Shown: positions 31,238 through 32,122 of the stretch, piece by piece
Layout: each line of letters opens with the position of its first letter
Position numbering within the stretch: position 1 is the stretch's first letter
Origin: Sphingopyxis sp.
GTDB taxonomy: Bacteria > Pseudomonadota > Alphaproteobacteria > Sphingomonadales > Sphingomonadaceae
Direction: 5' to 3'
NCBI RefSeq assembly: GCF_016463645.1
Contig: NZ_JAEMQX010000039.1
Coordinates: forward strand, 1 to 32,122
DNA length: 32,122 nucleotides
The notes under the pieces: model-generated
Told to the model about the DNA's origin: nothing
The model's input: only the letters and a program-made list of their open reading frames with translations
Databases searched by the model: none
Translations under genes and position numbers: made by a program

Positions 31238-32122
31238 GCGACCCCTGGACATGGCACGGCGGCGGGCTCGAAGCCGCGAAGCGTCGTTTCGGAGCCGGCG
31301 ACTGGATCGACCTGTCGACCGGGATCAACCCGCGTCCGTGGCCCGGCACCGCGGGCATGGACTTCGACTGGCAGCGGCTGCCCGATCCGCAGGATCTCGC
31401 ACGGCTCGAAGCCGTTGCCGCGGCTTTTTTCGGCGTCGATCCGCGCCATGTCTGCGCCGTGCCGGGTACCGAGATCGGGCTGCGTCTTGCCGGATCGCTG
31501 ATCGGCGGCGGCGCGTACCATGTCGTTCCCGGCTATCGCACGCATGGCGAAATGATCGCGGGAAGCACCGCCATCGACTGGCGCGGGGCACAGGACAGCA
31601 GCGCGAACCTGATCCTCGCCAACCCGAACAATCCGGACGGACGCGCCATTCCGGCCGAGCGAATAGGCGAATTGCTGCGGCGGCGCGATGGCTGGCTGCT
31701 CGTCGACGAAGCCTTTGCCGATGCAGCGCCCGAGCTGAGCGTCGCCCCTGCAATCGACGACGCCGAAAGGCTGATCGTCTTTCGTTCGTTCGGAAAATTC
31801 TTCGGCCTCGCCGGCGTTCGGCTGGGCTTCGTCCTCGGCCCGCAAGCGATCGTCGCGGCGCTGCGCGAGCGGCTCGGCGCATGGCCGCTTTCGGCGGCCG
31901 CCATCGCGATAGGGATGGCGGCCTATGCCGATAGCGACTGGATCGCCAGGGCGCGGCGGCGCCTTCCCGACGAAGCCGACGTGCTCGACGCGCTGCTGAT
32001 GCGCCATGGCTATCGGGCCATCGGGTCCTGCCCGCTCTTTCGCCTGATCGAGACCGATGACGCTGCCGCGCTGTTCGAGCGCCACGCGCAGGGCATGCGC
32101 CTCACGCTCGCGGGCGAGATTT
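31234..32122 (+). CDS. cobD: L-threonine-O-3-phosphate decarboxylase (aminotransferase fold), cut by window end
   Basis: 296 codons are visible and the frame is open at the window edge; family members are around 330-360 residues, so little is missing. It makes (R)-1-amino-2-propanol O-2-phosphate, the linker between the corrin ring and the nucleotide loop. HGGGLEAAKRRFG and WIDLSTGINPRPWP are the classic N-terminus. NPNNPDGR, LLVDEAFAD and the PLP lysine K188 in FRSFGKFFGLAGVRLGFVLG complete the fold-type I site. The name follows Salmonella; in P. denitrificans the equivalent is cobC. It starts on ATGA overlap with cobS. The kinase/guanylyltransferase and CbiB expected for this pathway are not in the window. 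Confidence 0.94.
   Translation, partial: MSDPWTWHGGGLEAAKRRFGAGDWIDLSTGINPRPWPGTAGMDFDWQRLPDPQDLARLEAVAAAFFGVDPRHVCAVPGTEIGLRLAGSLIGGGAYHVVPGYRTHGEMIAGSTAIDWRGAQDSSANLILANPNNPDGRAIPAERIGELLRRRDGWLLVDEAFADAAPELSVAPAIDDAERLIVFRSFGKFFGLAGVRLGFVLGPQAIVAALRERLGAWPLSAAAIAIGMAAYADSDWIARARRRLPDEADVLDALLMRHGYRAIGSCPLFRLIETDDAAALFERHAQGMRLTLAGEI

Overview
The window is about 32 kb of high-GC alphaproteobacterial chromosome. Gene content points to a sphingomonad, probably close to Sphingopyxis. The clues are the amidase/PBP1A/prfB order, the ubiE-ubiB and coaBC-dut pairs, a phytase-like secreted esterase, a glycine-zipper envelope protein, and a riboswitch-controlled TonB receptor plus B12 operon. The genus is inferred from memory of such gene orders, not from a search. 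I see no tRNA, rRNA, insertion sequence, prophage or CRISPR array. Genes are packed tightly and many junctions are ATGA, GTGA, TTGA or TGATG overlaps.

Layout. 1-1332: an unidentified 3' gene end and a secreted N-acetylmuramoyl-L-alanine amidase. 1350-4433: a three-gene operon (FAD-linked aldonolactone-type oxidase, PLP aldolase of the 3-hydroxy-D-aspartate aldolase type, TetR regulator) preceded by a palindrome that looks like a TetR operator. 4454-8930: PBP1A, release factor 2 and a lipoprotein with an intact SAM-methyltransferase fold; the first two share a similar 34-nt upstream element. 8934-16539, minus strand: ubiE-ubiB, a GT2/GtrA fusion with a polytopic membrane protein, a 17-codon leader peptide coupled to coaBC, dut, moeB and a DsrE-like protein. 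16633-18866: two base-excision-repair glycosylases, mutM and nth, face each other across a perfect hairpin, and dapB sits just upstream of nth. 18951-22143: sirtuin deacylase, tadA, rpmB, phytase-like protein and glycine-zipper protein. 22333-25617: Ppx/GppA phosphatase (probably from a leaderless mRNA), rlmE and an S41 protease lipoprotein.

25674-32122 is the most interesting region. A sigma70-like promoter leads into a cobalamin riboswitch, followed by seven overlapping genes: a BtuB-type TonB receptor, a small membrane protein with one cysteine, a DUF1636 cysteine-rich protein, cobT, alpha-ribazole phosphatase, cobS and threonine-phosphate decarboxylase (cut by the window end). The operon reads as corrinoid capture at the outer membrane followed by nucleotide-loop assembly. 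The membrane protein and the DUF1636 protein are the two unexplained parts. No BtuCDF-type transporter and no adenosyltransferase lies inside the window, so these two are reasonable candidates for inner-membrane passage and for corrinoid redox or ligand handling.

Most long reading frames that overlap these genes, such as the 654-codon frame antisense to the receptor, are GC-driven shadows and are left out.
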